Program-made: the position numbers and the translations under genes | NCBI RefSeq assembly: GCF_001654965.1 | Contig: NZ_LXEV01000020.1 | Location: 79,447 to 143,446 of the forward strand | DNA: 64,000 nucleotides | Origin: Proteus hauseri ATCC 700826 | Lineage (GTDB): Bacteria > Pseudomonadota > Gammaproteobacteria > Enterobacterales > Enterobacteriaceae | Direction: 5' to 3' | Notes under the pieces: generated by a model | What the model saw: only the letters and a program-made list of their open reading frames with translations | Databases searched by the model: none | Told to the model about the DNA's origin: nothing | Shown here: piece by piece, positions 40,113 to 48,152 of the stretch | Layout: the number at the start of each line of letters is the position of its first letter | Position numbering within the stretch: position 1 is the stretch's first letter

Positions 40113-41855
40113 TTATCTTAATATGCGAAGAAACCAAGGTAATCTAGGTCTATCCTGATTATTTGCTTGCGTTATTCGGTCATGAATAACAGCTAACAAG
40201 TGTTCATCAGATTGTGCTTCTTCACACTGTCCTTCGTAATATGGCTGACGGGTTAACAAAGTGATCGCTTCGGCAACATGGGTAACAGGCCAAATATGAA
40301 ATTTATCTTCTTTAATTGCCTGTACAACATTTTCGTTTAACACTAAATGTCGGATGTTTGCTAAAGGAATAATGACCCCTTGTGAACCTGTGAGTCCTCT
40401 CTCTTGGCAGATATCAAAAAATCCTTCAATTTTTTGGTTAACACCACCAATCGGCTGTACTTGACCAAATTGATCCACTGCACCTGTTACCGCAATTTGT
40501 TGATCAATAGCTTGCTGTGCAAGTGTACTGATTAATGCACACAATTCAGCTAATGAAGCGCTATCGCCATCAACCTCACCATATGATTGCTCAAATACAA
40601 CAGAAGCGCTGAATGGTTGTGGCTGGTCTAAGCGTAGTTCTGAGTTAAGATAGGCTTGCATTATCATCATACCTTTAGCATGGATATTGCCACCTAACTC
40701 AGCTTTTCGTTCTACATCAGTAAATTCGCCATCACCAATATGGGCAACACAGGTAATTCGAGCAGGTTCACCAATTAAATCCGGGTAACCAGGATAATCT
40801 AATACAGAGAGTCCATTGATTTGACCAATGATTTCGCCATCAGTTTGGATCATGATTTGACCTTGTAAAATCTCATCACGGCTACGTTCTAAGAGATAAC
40901 TATGACGCCATAAGCGATTTTCTTCGGCTTTTTTTAATGCATCTGCATTGAGATAGGCATCATGATTAAAACGTAATGCATTACGAAGTTGACGTAAGAT
41001 CCATTCTAGATCAAATGTTAAAATCAGCTGATCTTCATGGCGTCGAGCAGCTTGTGTTAATAATACTTCCCAAGCTTCAGGCGCTAAAGAAGGTAAGCGA
41101 TATTTTTGGCATAGCGCATTAATAAAACCACACCATTGAGAAAGTGCGGCTTCATTTTCTAAATACATATCTTGTTCGAATTCACCATAGAGAGCAGCTC
41201 CACTTAATTCTGGCTCCATAAACTCGAATTCTTCAAGACTTAGACGATCACCAACAAGAATAACGCGTAAATTGAGTGGCATACTTTCTATTGGTAGTGG
41301 TAAGGATTGGTTTTCATTCCAAATCAGCCATTCAAAGCGTTGCTCTTCTACCATTTTTTTTAGTCGAAACCACATAAGTGGTTGCGCTAATAGTGCTTTT
41401 ATCGAAAGAATTAAAATACCGCCATTAACCTGATGTAATAGGCCAGGATTTACGCTCACTCTCTCTTTATGGCAGTAGAATGAACCAAAAAGTTGTTCTG
41501 GCTCAATCCAACTACAACTAGCAACGGGTACTGATGATGAAAAAGTGCCTTGCACATTCTCTTGCCAATAAATTTTGTTGGATTCTACTTGATAGGCACC
41601 CACAACAGGATAAGTTTGAATTTCTGATTGTAGCAATGTGTCGCAGAGCGTATCAAAATACACAGCAGAATCTTCTGCTTTTAACAGCATAAATTGGCCC
41701 GAATCGGCATTATTTAGCCATTGTAAGCTTTCATACAGGCGAGGCTGAACCTCACGAAGTACAGATGCAGGCAATTGAGATGCTGTTTGGAAAAAAGTCT
41801 GATAGGAGGCGTAATCAGGGCGTAACGCCTGCCATTCTAATTCGTTGTTTTTCAA
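40113..41855 (-). CDS. lonH: Lon-type protease homolog LonH (YcbZ)
   Basis: A 580-residue protein (586 in E. coli) with a C-terminal Lon protease domain but without a normal AAA+ ATPase motif: no Walker A is visible. The proteolytic dyad is Ser432 (GEVDGDSAS) and Lys475 (GGVNQKIEGF). The N-terminal half is a degenerate AAA-like region (GGILILSIKALL, LRVILVGDRLSLEEF). The start is TTG at 41855, because an in-frame TAA lies just upstream and the sequence fits the family's length; the ribosome site (CGGTAA) is weak. Its substrate is unknown. Position between fabA and matP matches E. coli. Confidence 0.92.
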   Translation of the reverse strand: MKNNELEWQALRPDYASYQTFFQTASQLPASVLREVQPRLYESLQWLNNADSGQFMLLKAEDSAVYFDTLCDTLLQSEIQTYPVVGAYQVESNKIYWQENVQGTFSSSVPVASCSWIEPEQLFGSFYCHKERVSVNPGLLHQVNGGILILSIKALLAQPLMWFRLKKMVEEQRFEWLIWNENQSLPLPIESMPLNLRVILVGDRLSLEEFEFMEPELSGAALYGEFEQDMYLENEAALSQWCGFINALCQKYRLPSLAPEAWEVLLTQAARRHEDQLILTFDLEWILRQLRNALRFNHDAYLNADALKKAEENRLWRHSYLLERSRDEILQGQIMIQTDGEIIGQINGLSVLDYPGYPDLIGEPARITCVAHIGDGEFTDVERKAELGGNIHAKGMMIMQAYLNSELRLDQPQPFSASVVFEQSYGEVDGDSASLAELCALISTLAQQAIDQQIAVTGAVDQFGQVQPIGGVNQKIEGFFDICQERGLTGSQGVIIPLANIRHLVLNENVVQAIKEDKFHIWPVTHVAEAITLLTRQPYYEGQCEEAQSDEHLLAVIHDRITQANNQDRPRLPWFLRILR

Positions 41856-42122
41856 GGTTACCGTTTTTTATTATTGGTTAGTGAAAAGAGTCATTATTAT
41901 GATATCTAACAAAAGATATCTATCCTGCAAGTAAGCTGTCATTAAAGGCATTGGCAGGGAATATTTTGCTATTACCAAACAAAATTGCCTTATAGACATA
42001 TTGCTTAGATTTTATAATAGCGACGCTCGATTCTATCACAACGTGCTCAGAAAACTATCCTTAATCAAAGCTTGTGACAGATTGATAAAAAAGCGTATCT
42101 GAAGCAAATTAGTTTATAAAAC

Positions 42123-42140
42123 AACCGAAAAATTTCGGTT
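42123..42140. repeat. 18-bp perfect palindrome, lonH/matP intergenic
   Basis: AACCGAAAAATTTCGGTT: arms AACCGAAA and TTTCGGTT around AA, in the region between the divergent lonH and matP, 66 bases before the matP ATG. It has no T-run, so it is more like an operator than a terminator. Protein unknown. Confidence 0.6.
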
Positions 42141-42183
42141 CAGTGGCAGTATTTTTGTAAAATTGTTGATATGCTTATATATA

Positions 42184-42196
42184 GTTACGTTGTCAC
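42184..42196. promoter_or_regulatory. matS-like site overlapping the matP leader
   Basis: GTTACGTTGTCAC matches the E. coli matS consensus GTGACRNYGTCAC at 12 of 13 positions (T for G at position 3). It ends 10 bases before the matP ATG and touches the weak ribosome-binding sequence CTGGA. It could allow MatP to act on its own gene. Only one mismatch, but a one-mismatch site is expected about once every 130 kb by chance, so it is the position that makes it notable. Confidence 0.5.
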
Positions 42197-42206
42197 TGGA
42201 ATTTGT

Positions 42207-42671
42207 ATGAAATATCAACAATTAGAGAACCTAGAATGTGGCTGGAAGTGGGCTTACTTGGTAAAAAAACACCATGAAGGTGAATTAATTACCTGCCATA
42301 TAGAGAAAAGTGCAGCTCAGGATGCTGTAGAACAGCTTTTGCTTATTGAATCTCAACCAATAAAAGTATTGGAATGGATTAATTTGCATATGAATCCTGA
42401 ATTATCAAACCGCATGAAACAAACGATTCGAGCACGAAGAAAACGTTATTTTAATGCCGAGCATCAGCATACTCGTAAGAAATCTATCGACCTCACCTTT
42501 AAAGTTTGGCAGCGACTTTCAGCATTATCTCAGCGACGAGGGATCACCTTATCAGAAACAATAGTTCAGTTAATTGAGGATGCTGAACGAAAAGAGCAAT
42601 ACGCATTAAAAGTTCATAGCTTAAAAGATGGGCTAATTGAATTATTAGGAAAAGATAAAACGGAAAAATAA
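42207..42671 (+). CDS. matP: Ter macrodomain organiser MatP
   Basis: MatP binds matS sites in the Ter region, compacts it, ties it to the divisome through ZapB and excludes MukBEF from Ter. 154 residues (150 in E. coli). The start [21 protein letters not shown] at 42207 is identical in pattern to E. coli; a longer frame from 42171 is rejected. The central [18 protein letters not shown] and [15 protein letters not shown] form the DNA-binding four-helix and ribbon-helix-helix parts; the C-terminal coiled coil ends LLGKDKTEK. MukBEF, its functional partner, is also in this window. Confidence 0.96.
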   Translation: MKYQQLENLECGWKWAYLVKKHHEGELITCHIEKSAAQDAVEQLLLIESQPIKVLEWINLHMNPELSNRMKQTIRARRKRYFNAEHQHTRKKSIDLTFKVWQRLSALSQRRGITLSETIVQLIEDAERKEQYALKVHSLKDGLIELLGKDKTEK

Positions 42672-42861
42672 TAAATTAACTTAGCGCGGTGTTGAATAAC
42701 TTTTAGCAAAAGAGACTAATAGTTTTGCCTACTTGTTATTATTTACTGTAGTTTCCTATTGCCAAAATATTTGTCCATGTTGTTTCCATACTATTCTCTG
42801 CCTTGTAATTTTCAATCTGTTATATGTGCTTTATATATGTGTTTTATACAAATTAATCATA

Positions 42862-42893
42862 AAAAAAACCCTGCCAATTTGACAGGGTTTTTG
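42862..42893 (-). terminator. Terminator of ompA
   Basis: Minus strand AAAACCCTGTCAAATTGGCAGGGTTTTTTTT: stem CCCTGnC / GnCAGGG with T-run, 35-65 bases after the ompA stop. Confidence 0.93.
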
Positions 42894-42926
42894 AATTCTC
42901 AGCAGTAGATAAATCTACTATCAGAA

Positions 42927-44012
42927 TTAGTTACCAGGTTGAACAACAACTTCAGTTGTACCTTGGATTTCGATTTCTACACGACGGTCTGGCGCTAAGC
43001 AGTCGATCAGTTCTGCACGAACTTTAACGTTGTCACAGGTATTACCTGTAACTGGGTTTTCTTTACCACGACCTTCTGCAGAGATGCTGTTTGCAGGGAT
43101 ACCTTTAGATACCAGGTAATCTACTACAGATTGAGCACGTTTTTCTGACAGAGGCAGGTTGTATTTTTGAGAACCGATACGGTCAGTGTAACCGATAACA
43201 ACTACACGACCTTGAGTTGGGTCGATGTTAGCCAGTTCGCTGTACAGACCATTCAGAGCTTCTTGACCTTCAGCTTTCAGTGAAGATTTGTTGAAGTTAA
43301 ACAGAACGTCTGAACGCAGAGTAAAGGTTTTGTTTTCTACAACTGGAGCTGGAGCTACAACTGGTGCTGGAGCTACAACTGGAGCTGGAGTTTCTTGGTT
43401 GAAACGGTAAGAAACACCAACACTCAGCATGCCATTGTCTGGGCGAGTATTCAGTGTGTCTTTATCACCGATGTTGTTGATCCATTGGTATTCGATACGA
43501 GTAGCGATGTTTGGAGTGATCGCATATTCAGTACCTAAAGCAACTAATGGAGAAACACCAGTGTCGTTTTCAGAGAAACGTTTTTGGTTCAGTGAAGTAG
43601 CGCCAACTGTTGCAGTTGAATCTGCACGCCATACCATACCACCTAAACGAGTATAGACGTCTAAGTCTTCCATTACTGGATAACTTAATTTAGTTGTTAA
43701 CTGGATACCTTGTGCTTTGAAAGCACCGTTATCGTATGAACCTTTATAAGTCATACGACCTAACCAGTCATAACCCAGTTCAAAACCTAAGTATTGGTTG
43801 TATTGATAACCAGCAAATGCACCGGCACCTAATTGATCACGGTGAGTATTACCGTTACCAATAGAAGTATCACCGAAATGATTACTTGTACTTTGGTATT
43901 GTGACCAACCTAATTTACCACCAGTATACCAGGTGTTGTCTTTTGGAGCTGCTTGCGCTGCAGTTGCGAAAGCTGCCACTGCCACTGCTAATGCGATAGC
44001 TGTCTTTTTCAT
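42927..44012 (-). CDS. ompA: Outer membrane protein OmpA
   Basis: Abundant outer-membrane protein: an eight-stranded barrel plus a periplasmic OmpA/MotB-like peptidoglycan-binding domain. 361 residues. Signal peptide residues 1-21 ([21 protein letters not shown]), mature start [14 protein letters not shown]. The barrel ends [10 protein letters not shown]; then a Pro/Ala/Val hinge with three tandem APAPVV units; then the C-terminal domain with [23 protein letters not shown] and LSEKRAQSV, and the two-cysteine loop (NTCDN...DCLAPDRR). The start at 44012 follows GAGGCG; the upstream ATG at 44030 is rejected. A long leader upstream (to about 44150) is typical of ompA mRNA. Confidence 0.98.
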   Translation of the reverse strand: MKKTAIALAVAVAAFATAAQAAPKDNTWYTGGKLGWSQYQSTSNHFGDTSIGNGNTHRDQLGAGAFAGYQYNQYLGFELGYDWLGRMTYKGSYDNGAFKAQGIQLTTKLSYPVMEDLDVYTRLGGMVWRADSTATVGATSLNQKRFSENDTGVSPLVALGTEYAITPNIATRIEYQWINNIGDKDTLNTRPDNGMLSVGVSYRFNQETPAPVVAPAPVVAPAPVVENKTFTLRSDVLFNFNKSSLKAEGQEALNGLYSELANIDPTQGRVVVIGYTDRIGSQKYNLPLSEKRAQSVVDYLVSKGIPANSISAEGRGKENPVTGNTCDNVKVRAELIDCLAPDRRVEIEIQGTTEVVVQPGN

Positions 44013-44360
44013 TTTACGCCTCGTTATCATCCAAGTTAGGCATTTGGCTTTAAGCCTTATTATTTGCCCTTGGTTAAATTATTGTTAGGAATTCTATGCT
44101 TTCATCAAATGATGATCCCAAAAATTGGGATTTAAAGCATAACCTTAACGATATAAAGTCTACAATGAACTTAAAAAGTTACAAGTATCCCTTTAATATT
44201 CGACTTAAAATTTTAAAAAAATCCGTCAATTGCTACAATAGGGAACATTCTGTGTTTTTGTTAAATTTATTGTAACTTCATGATTTAGGTTATAAATCCT
44301 TATTCCTTATCTTAAATGATATCTAGGCATTTTGAGTATTAGGAAAACTCTTAAATTTCA
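44013..44360. other. ompA promoter/leader region, 348 bp
   Basis: Between the ompA start and the sulA stop (both genes on the minus strand). Should hold the ompA promoter and its long, stabilising 5' UTR, plus the sulA terminator; no convincing hairpin terminator for sulA was found, though AAGAGTTTTCC/GGAAAACTCTT-like symmetry occurs near 44340-44352 only on one arm. Confidence 0.4.
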
Positions 44361-44912
44361 CTAATGGTAGTGTAATGAATGAATTTTTACGGAATTCAAA
44401 TGTCGTTTAAAAGTATTTGTACTTTCTATTTGGATATTATTCTTATTTTGCTGACGCATAATAAGGCCCAAACTTTTGCCTTGGCTGGCAGCAGATTCTA
44501 AAGCTTTCATTTCATCTGACGATATTTCTGGTAACCACGCTAAAACGACACTGTAATTTCCGCTCATCAATGCTTTCTTCATTAAATCTACAGTTGTGAT
44601 GGCATGAACATGATTCAGTTGTATGATTTTGTTTAAAGGCAAACCTGCTTGTTGTAGCCAATGACGGTTTAGTTTTTGTTGTGGATTAACCCAAAGTAAC
44701 CAACGTGATTCATGGCTATACTGCTTAAGCAGTGGTAATAAAATATGGTTGATAACCAGTGGGTTTTGATAAAGTAATTCACTTACCATGCCATGCTTAT
44801 CATTTGGTACAGAAGCTATAGCACTAGATGCTATAGATAGAGGTAATACCTCATTTGAGATCTCTTGGAGAATGGTATGTTGTCTTGTCGGAGATGATGT
44901 TGAGATTTTCAT
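44361..44912 (-). CDS. sulA: SOS cell division inhibitor SulA
   Basis: SulA binds FtsZ and blocks polymerisation during the SOS response; normally degraded by Lon. 183 residues (169 in E. coli), slightly longer at the N-terminus. The core LLPLLKQYSHESRWLLWVNPQQKL, LNRHWLQQAGLPLNK and GNYSVVLAWLP align well, and the end SVKIHSLHYH matches the KIHS-LYH tail recognised by Lon. The start at 44912 follows TGAGGT at 4-5 bases; an ATG at 44927 would overlap that ribosome site. A perfect LexA box lies 20-39 bases upstream. Confidence 0.95.
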   Translation of the reverse strand: MKISTSSPTRQHTILQEISNEVLPLSIASSAIASVPNDKHGMVSELLYQNPLVINHILLPLLKQYSHESRWLLWVNPQQKLNRHWLQQAGLPLNKIIQLNHVHAITTVDLMKKALMSGNYSVVLAWLPEISSDEMKALESAASQGKSLGLIMRQQNKNNIQIESTNTFKRHLNSVKIHSLHYH

Positions 44913-44931
44913 ATTTACCTCATTCATTATG

Positions 44932-44951
44932 TACTGTATGAATATACAGTA
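44932..44951. promoter_or_regulatory. LexA operator at sulA
   Basis: TACTGTATGAATATACAGTA: CTG-N10-CAG with the full TACTGTATAT-type extensions, essentially the enterobacterial consensus. It lies 20 bp upstream of the sulA start and predicts tight SOS control. Confidence 0.97.
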
Positions 44952-45138
44952 TATCTAAATTTCGCTTAAATCAAGAGCAATTTTTTGAAAGTTGATCTCA
45001 ATTTTTATCTAAATCCATAATTTGGGGGGGATAGCTATTGGCAGAAAAAGAGAATTTATTTATTGTTTTAGATATCCAAGTAGTATTCATGTTTTTGAAT
45101 TCAAAGATAAAAAATGTAATGCCAATTATGGAGTTTTA

Positions 45139-45747
45139 ATGCTGTTTTTATCTGAGCAAAGGAAGGCTCGTGTGTTATCGCGTATTGCGAAATATGGAGC
45201 GTTAACCACTAAATCGCAATTTGGTGGTTCTAGTTTGATGGTTGATGAAATTATATTAGCTATAAATTCAGATGGTGAATTTTACCTAAAAGGAAGTGGA
45301 TTTTTAGAGACGCTATATAAAGCAACTAAAATGAATGCTTATGTCTATTTAAAAAAAGGAGGGCCAATAACGTTGCGTTACTACCGCATCACCGAGGTGA
45401 TATGGAAAGATCAAAAAAAATTAGAACAGTATATTGATTTATCATATCACTATAGTGTTCAGGAATATTTAGGGCAGCGAAAACAGCCTAGTAGAATAAA
45501 AGATCTTCCTAATCTTGGGGTTATGTTAGAGAAAAAGTTAAATCAAATTGGAATTAATAAAGTAGAAGAATTACGACATATAGGTGCTAAGGCGAGTTAT
45601 TTAAAATTAATGCAGTTGTATAACTATAAAAATAGTGAGTTATTGCTTTCTTTAGCTGGAGCCATTGTTGGGTGCCATCGTTCAGTATTACCTGATCAAT
45701 TAAAAATGGAATTGCTGAATTGGCATGATGAATTGTCATTTTTATGA
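45139..45747 (+). CDS. tfoX: Competence regulator TfoX/Sxy
   Basis: Sxy/TfoX works with CRP to switch on the CRP-S competence genes. The 202-residue product (209 in E. coli) starts MLFLSEQRKARVLSRIAKYG; the N-terminal TfoX domain has QFGGSSLMVDEIILAINSDGEFYL and LRYYRITEVIW, and the C-terminal domain has KDLPNLGVMLEKKLNQIGI. The start at 45139 is preferred because ATGGAG precedes it; a longer frame open from 45022 has no family support. The 5' leader (44952-45138) may be structured, as known for sxy mRNAs. Located after sulA as in E. coli, divergent from it. Confidence 0.92.
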   Translation: MLFLSEQRKARVLSRIAKYGALTTKSQFGGSSLMVDEIILAINSDGEFYLKGSGFLETLYKATKMNAYVYLKKGGPITLRYYRITEVIWKDQKKLEQYIDLSYHYSVQEYLGQRKQPSRIKDLPNLGVMLEKKLNQIGINKVEELRHIGAKASYLKLMQLYNYKNSELLLSLAGAIVGCHRSVLPDQLKMELLNWHDELSFL

Positions 45748-45801
45748 TAATGAAATTTAATAGCCATACTATTCGATAACAGTGATGAGTAAATATTACA
45801 C

Positions 45802-45843
45802 GTTATTTTCTCTAATGTTCTTGTGGGAATTAGAGAAAATAAC
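45802..45843. terminator. Symmetric AT-rich hairpin between tfoX and yccS
   Basis: Perfect 15-bp inverted repeat, GTTATTTTCTCTAAT and ATTAGAGAAAATAAC, with a 12-base loop between convergent genes. It is AT-rich and lacks a classic T-tract, so it may be a weak bidirectional terminator or mRNA 3' end stabiliser. Confidence 0.5.
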
Positions 45844-45859
45844 TATCAATTTTTAAGGT

Positions 45860-48037
45860 TTAATTTTGTACTGTTTCGCTATGTATCTTTTTGCTTAATT
45901 CACTTTGCTCAATGAGTTGGATACAACTGACTATTTGTGGAAGTAAATCAAGTAATAGTCGAATTTGAGTGAGAACTAATTGAGCACGGCTATCCTCTGT
46001 ATTAGAAAGTGCATTCACGCGTTCGAGTAGTTGATGATGAGTTTGTTTAAAAGCATCGTCTTGATATTCTTTTCTGTGTAGCGCGCTATCAATATAGCAA
46101 ACTGTATCGTTTAACAATGTCAGCACTGCTTCGTCTGTTATTTTATTGCGATGAACACCTAACGCTGAAATGTAACTTAATAAAGTATGGTTTAGACAAA
46201 GTAGCTGAAAAGCCTCTTCTTGAGAGGTTTGATAACTTTTCGGTTCCGATGCCATATTAGAAATTAATGATGCTAATTCGCCATCACTACTGTGTGCATT
46301 ACGCCGAGCAATACGATAATTCACGCTATTGTCTTTACCTTGATAATATTGAATAAGAATGGCATCAAGATAGTAACAATTATGCGCCATGGTTTTATTA
46401 ATGACTAAAGGGAGTTGACGAAATTTCCAATCAGGCCAAATATAACTCACTGCAAACCATGCAATAGCACAACCTATTACAGTATCAACTATACGAGGTA
46501 AGGCAACATCATAGCCTTCACCTAATAAATTAAAGCTTAATAACACTAATAAGGTAATAAAAAGTGTGGCGTGGGCATATTGTATTGTTCGAAAAGCAAA
46601 GAAGAGAGTGCCCGTTACCACAATCAACACAAGTTGCCCTTCGATAGAAGGTACAAAATAAAGGATTGGGAAGCCGATTAAAATACCAATAATAGTGCCA
46701 CTTACACGCAGGGTGAGTCGTCGGCGTGTCGCATTATAGTTAGGTTGACAGACAAAAAGACTGGTTAATAAAATCCAATATCCTCGATCTAAATTAAAAA
46801 ATTGAATAATGGCATAACCAATACATAAAACGAGAGACATCCTTACGGCATGTCTAAATAATGCCGATTTAGGGGTAAGATGCCCTTTTATTCGTAATGC
46901 AATATCTCTCCACCCAGTTAAACCTTCATCAGATAACTGAGTCTCTTCTTCTTGGTCATGAGATATTTGATATTGTTCTGTGCTGATGCTTCGTAATAAT
47001 GCATCAATCCCTTGGAGATTTTGCAGTAAATTATATAAAGGTCCTATTAGGTTTGGTTCTGTGGTGGTCTTCTTTAATAGATTAAGAGAGTTTTCTAAAT
47101 AATTAATCGCACGTTCAAAGTGTGGATTATGCTGATATTTCTTATGCCATAGAATAGATTGAGCAACTTGTTCACAAGCTCTAGCCTGCATAGAAAGTAG
47201 ACGCTGAAAGCGGAATAGCACATCACTATGACGTAATTCATTGCTTAATAGCTGATATTGAATATGAGATGAGCTTGCTCTTTCATGAATATCCTGAGCA
47301 ACAAAGTAATAATGAAGAGTAAAACGGCTACTACGTTGACCACGGTCACCTTTTAAACGACTTAATAATGTCAATTTTGTTTGGCTCATCGCCTCAATTA
47401 ACTGATTATTAGCCATAGCTAGAGTGTAAAGTGACTGCTTATAATCTTCCTCTATATCAGGATCAAACAAAGTTGCTTTTGCTTCAAGATAAGCTGAAAG
47501 CTGTTGGTAATAGCGCGTTAAACTATCTTGAACAGGGCGAATAGGAAATAAAAGATGGCCAATTAACGTTAATACGTTATACCAAATTGCACCCAACAGT
47601 AATAAAGCGGGTTGTTCATACCAAATAGGGAATATGGGCATTCCAAGCATGGTATAAATTGCAATTAACAGTGCGCCAAAAGCAATAGTAGCATAACGTT
47701 GGCCTAATGCGCCTAAGAGAATAAAACCCCAAGTAGAAAGTGCGAGACCAAAAAAGAATAAAATAGGGTAAGGATAGAGTATACCTATTGATGCGGAAGC
47801 GATAAAAAAGCAGCAGAGGGTAATAACTAAATTTTTTAATCGACCAACAAGTCTGTCATCTAAGTCAGTTAATGCCGCTGCAACCACACCTAAAGTCAGT
47901 GGTATTGTATATTTAGGCTCTTGTCCTAAAATCCAAGGAAATAAAGTCGTTCCCGTAAGCGCGATTATTATGCGAATATAATATAAAAAATGGCTATTAT
48001 AGATAAATCGGCGTGCGCCATTTAGCAGATTGAACAC
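45860..48037 (-). CDS. yccS: FUSC-family inner-membrane protein YccS
   Basis: A 725-residue membrane protein of the FUSC/YccS-YhfK family (717 in E. coli), function unknown; related to aromatic-acid efflux components. Two blocks of about six membrane segments (about residues 15-175 and 390-520) flank a soluble helical region, and a soluble C-terminal domain follows. Characteristic: HAVRMSLVLCIGYAII, RGYWILLTSLFVCQPNYNATRRRL. In E. coli yccS is followed by yccF; no yccF is present here. Convergent with tfoX. Confidence 0.93.
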   Translation of the reverse strand: MFNLLNGARRFIYNSHFLYYIRIIIALTGTTLFPWILGQEPKYTIPLTLGVVAAALTDLDDRLVGRLKNLVITLCCFFIASASIGILYPYPILFFFGLALSTWGFILLGALGQRYATIAFGALLIAIYTMLGMPIFPIWYEQPALLLLGAIWYNVLTLIGHLLFPIRPVQDSLTRYYQQLSAYLEAKATLFDPDIEEDYKQSLYTLAMANNQLIEAMSQTKLTLLSRLKGDRGQRSSRFTLHYYFVAQDIHERASSSHIQYQLLSNELRHSDVLFRFQRLLSMQARACEQVAQSILWHKKYQHNPHFERAINYLENSLNLLKKTTTEPNLIGPLYNLLQNLQGIDALLRSISTEQYQISHDQEEETQLSDEGLTGWRDIALRIKGHLTPKSALFRHAVRMSLVLCIGYAIIQFFNLDRGYWILLTSLFVCQPNYNATRRRLTLRVSGTIIGILIGFPILYFVPSIEGQLVLIVVTGTLFFAFRTIQYAHATLFITLLVLLSFNLLGEGYDVALPRIVDTVIGCAIAWFAVSYIWPDWKFRQLPLVINKTMAHNCYYLDAILIQYYQGKDNSVNYRIARRNAHSSDGELASLISNMASEPKSYQTSQEEAFQLLCLNHTLLSYISALGVHRNKITDEAVLTLLNDTVCYIDSALHRKEYQDDAFKQTHHQLLERVNALSNTEDSRAQLVLTQIRLLLDLLPQIVSCIQLIEQSELSKKIHSETVQN

Positions 48038-48152
48038 AAAAAGCCCTTAAATAAACAAGATGAAGGTAATTACCTCTTAGAATATAGGGTTTATCACCGA
48101 TTAAAAAGGGCTTAACAACAGACTATTTGTTATTTATTGCAGGAATTACGGT

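Noticed and set aside
45022..45138. N-terminal extension of TfoX
   Set aside because: No family member has these 39 residues; a good ribosome site precedes the internal ATG at 45139.
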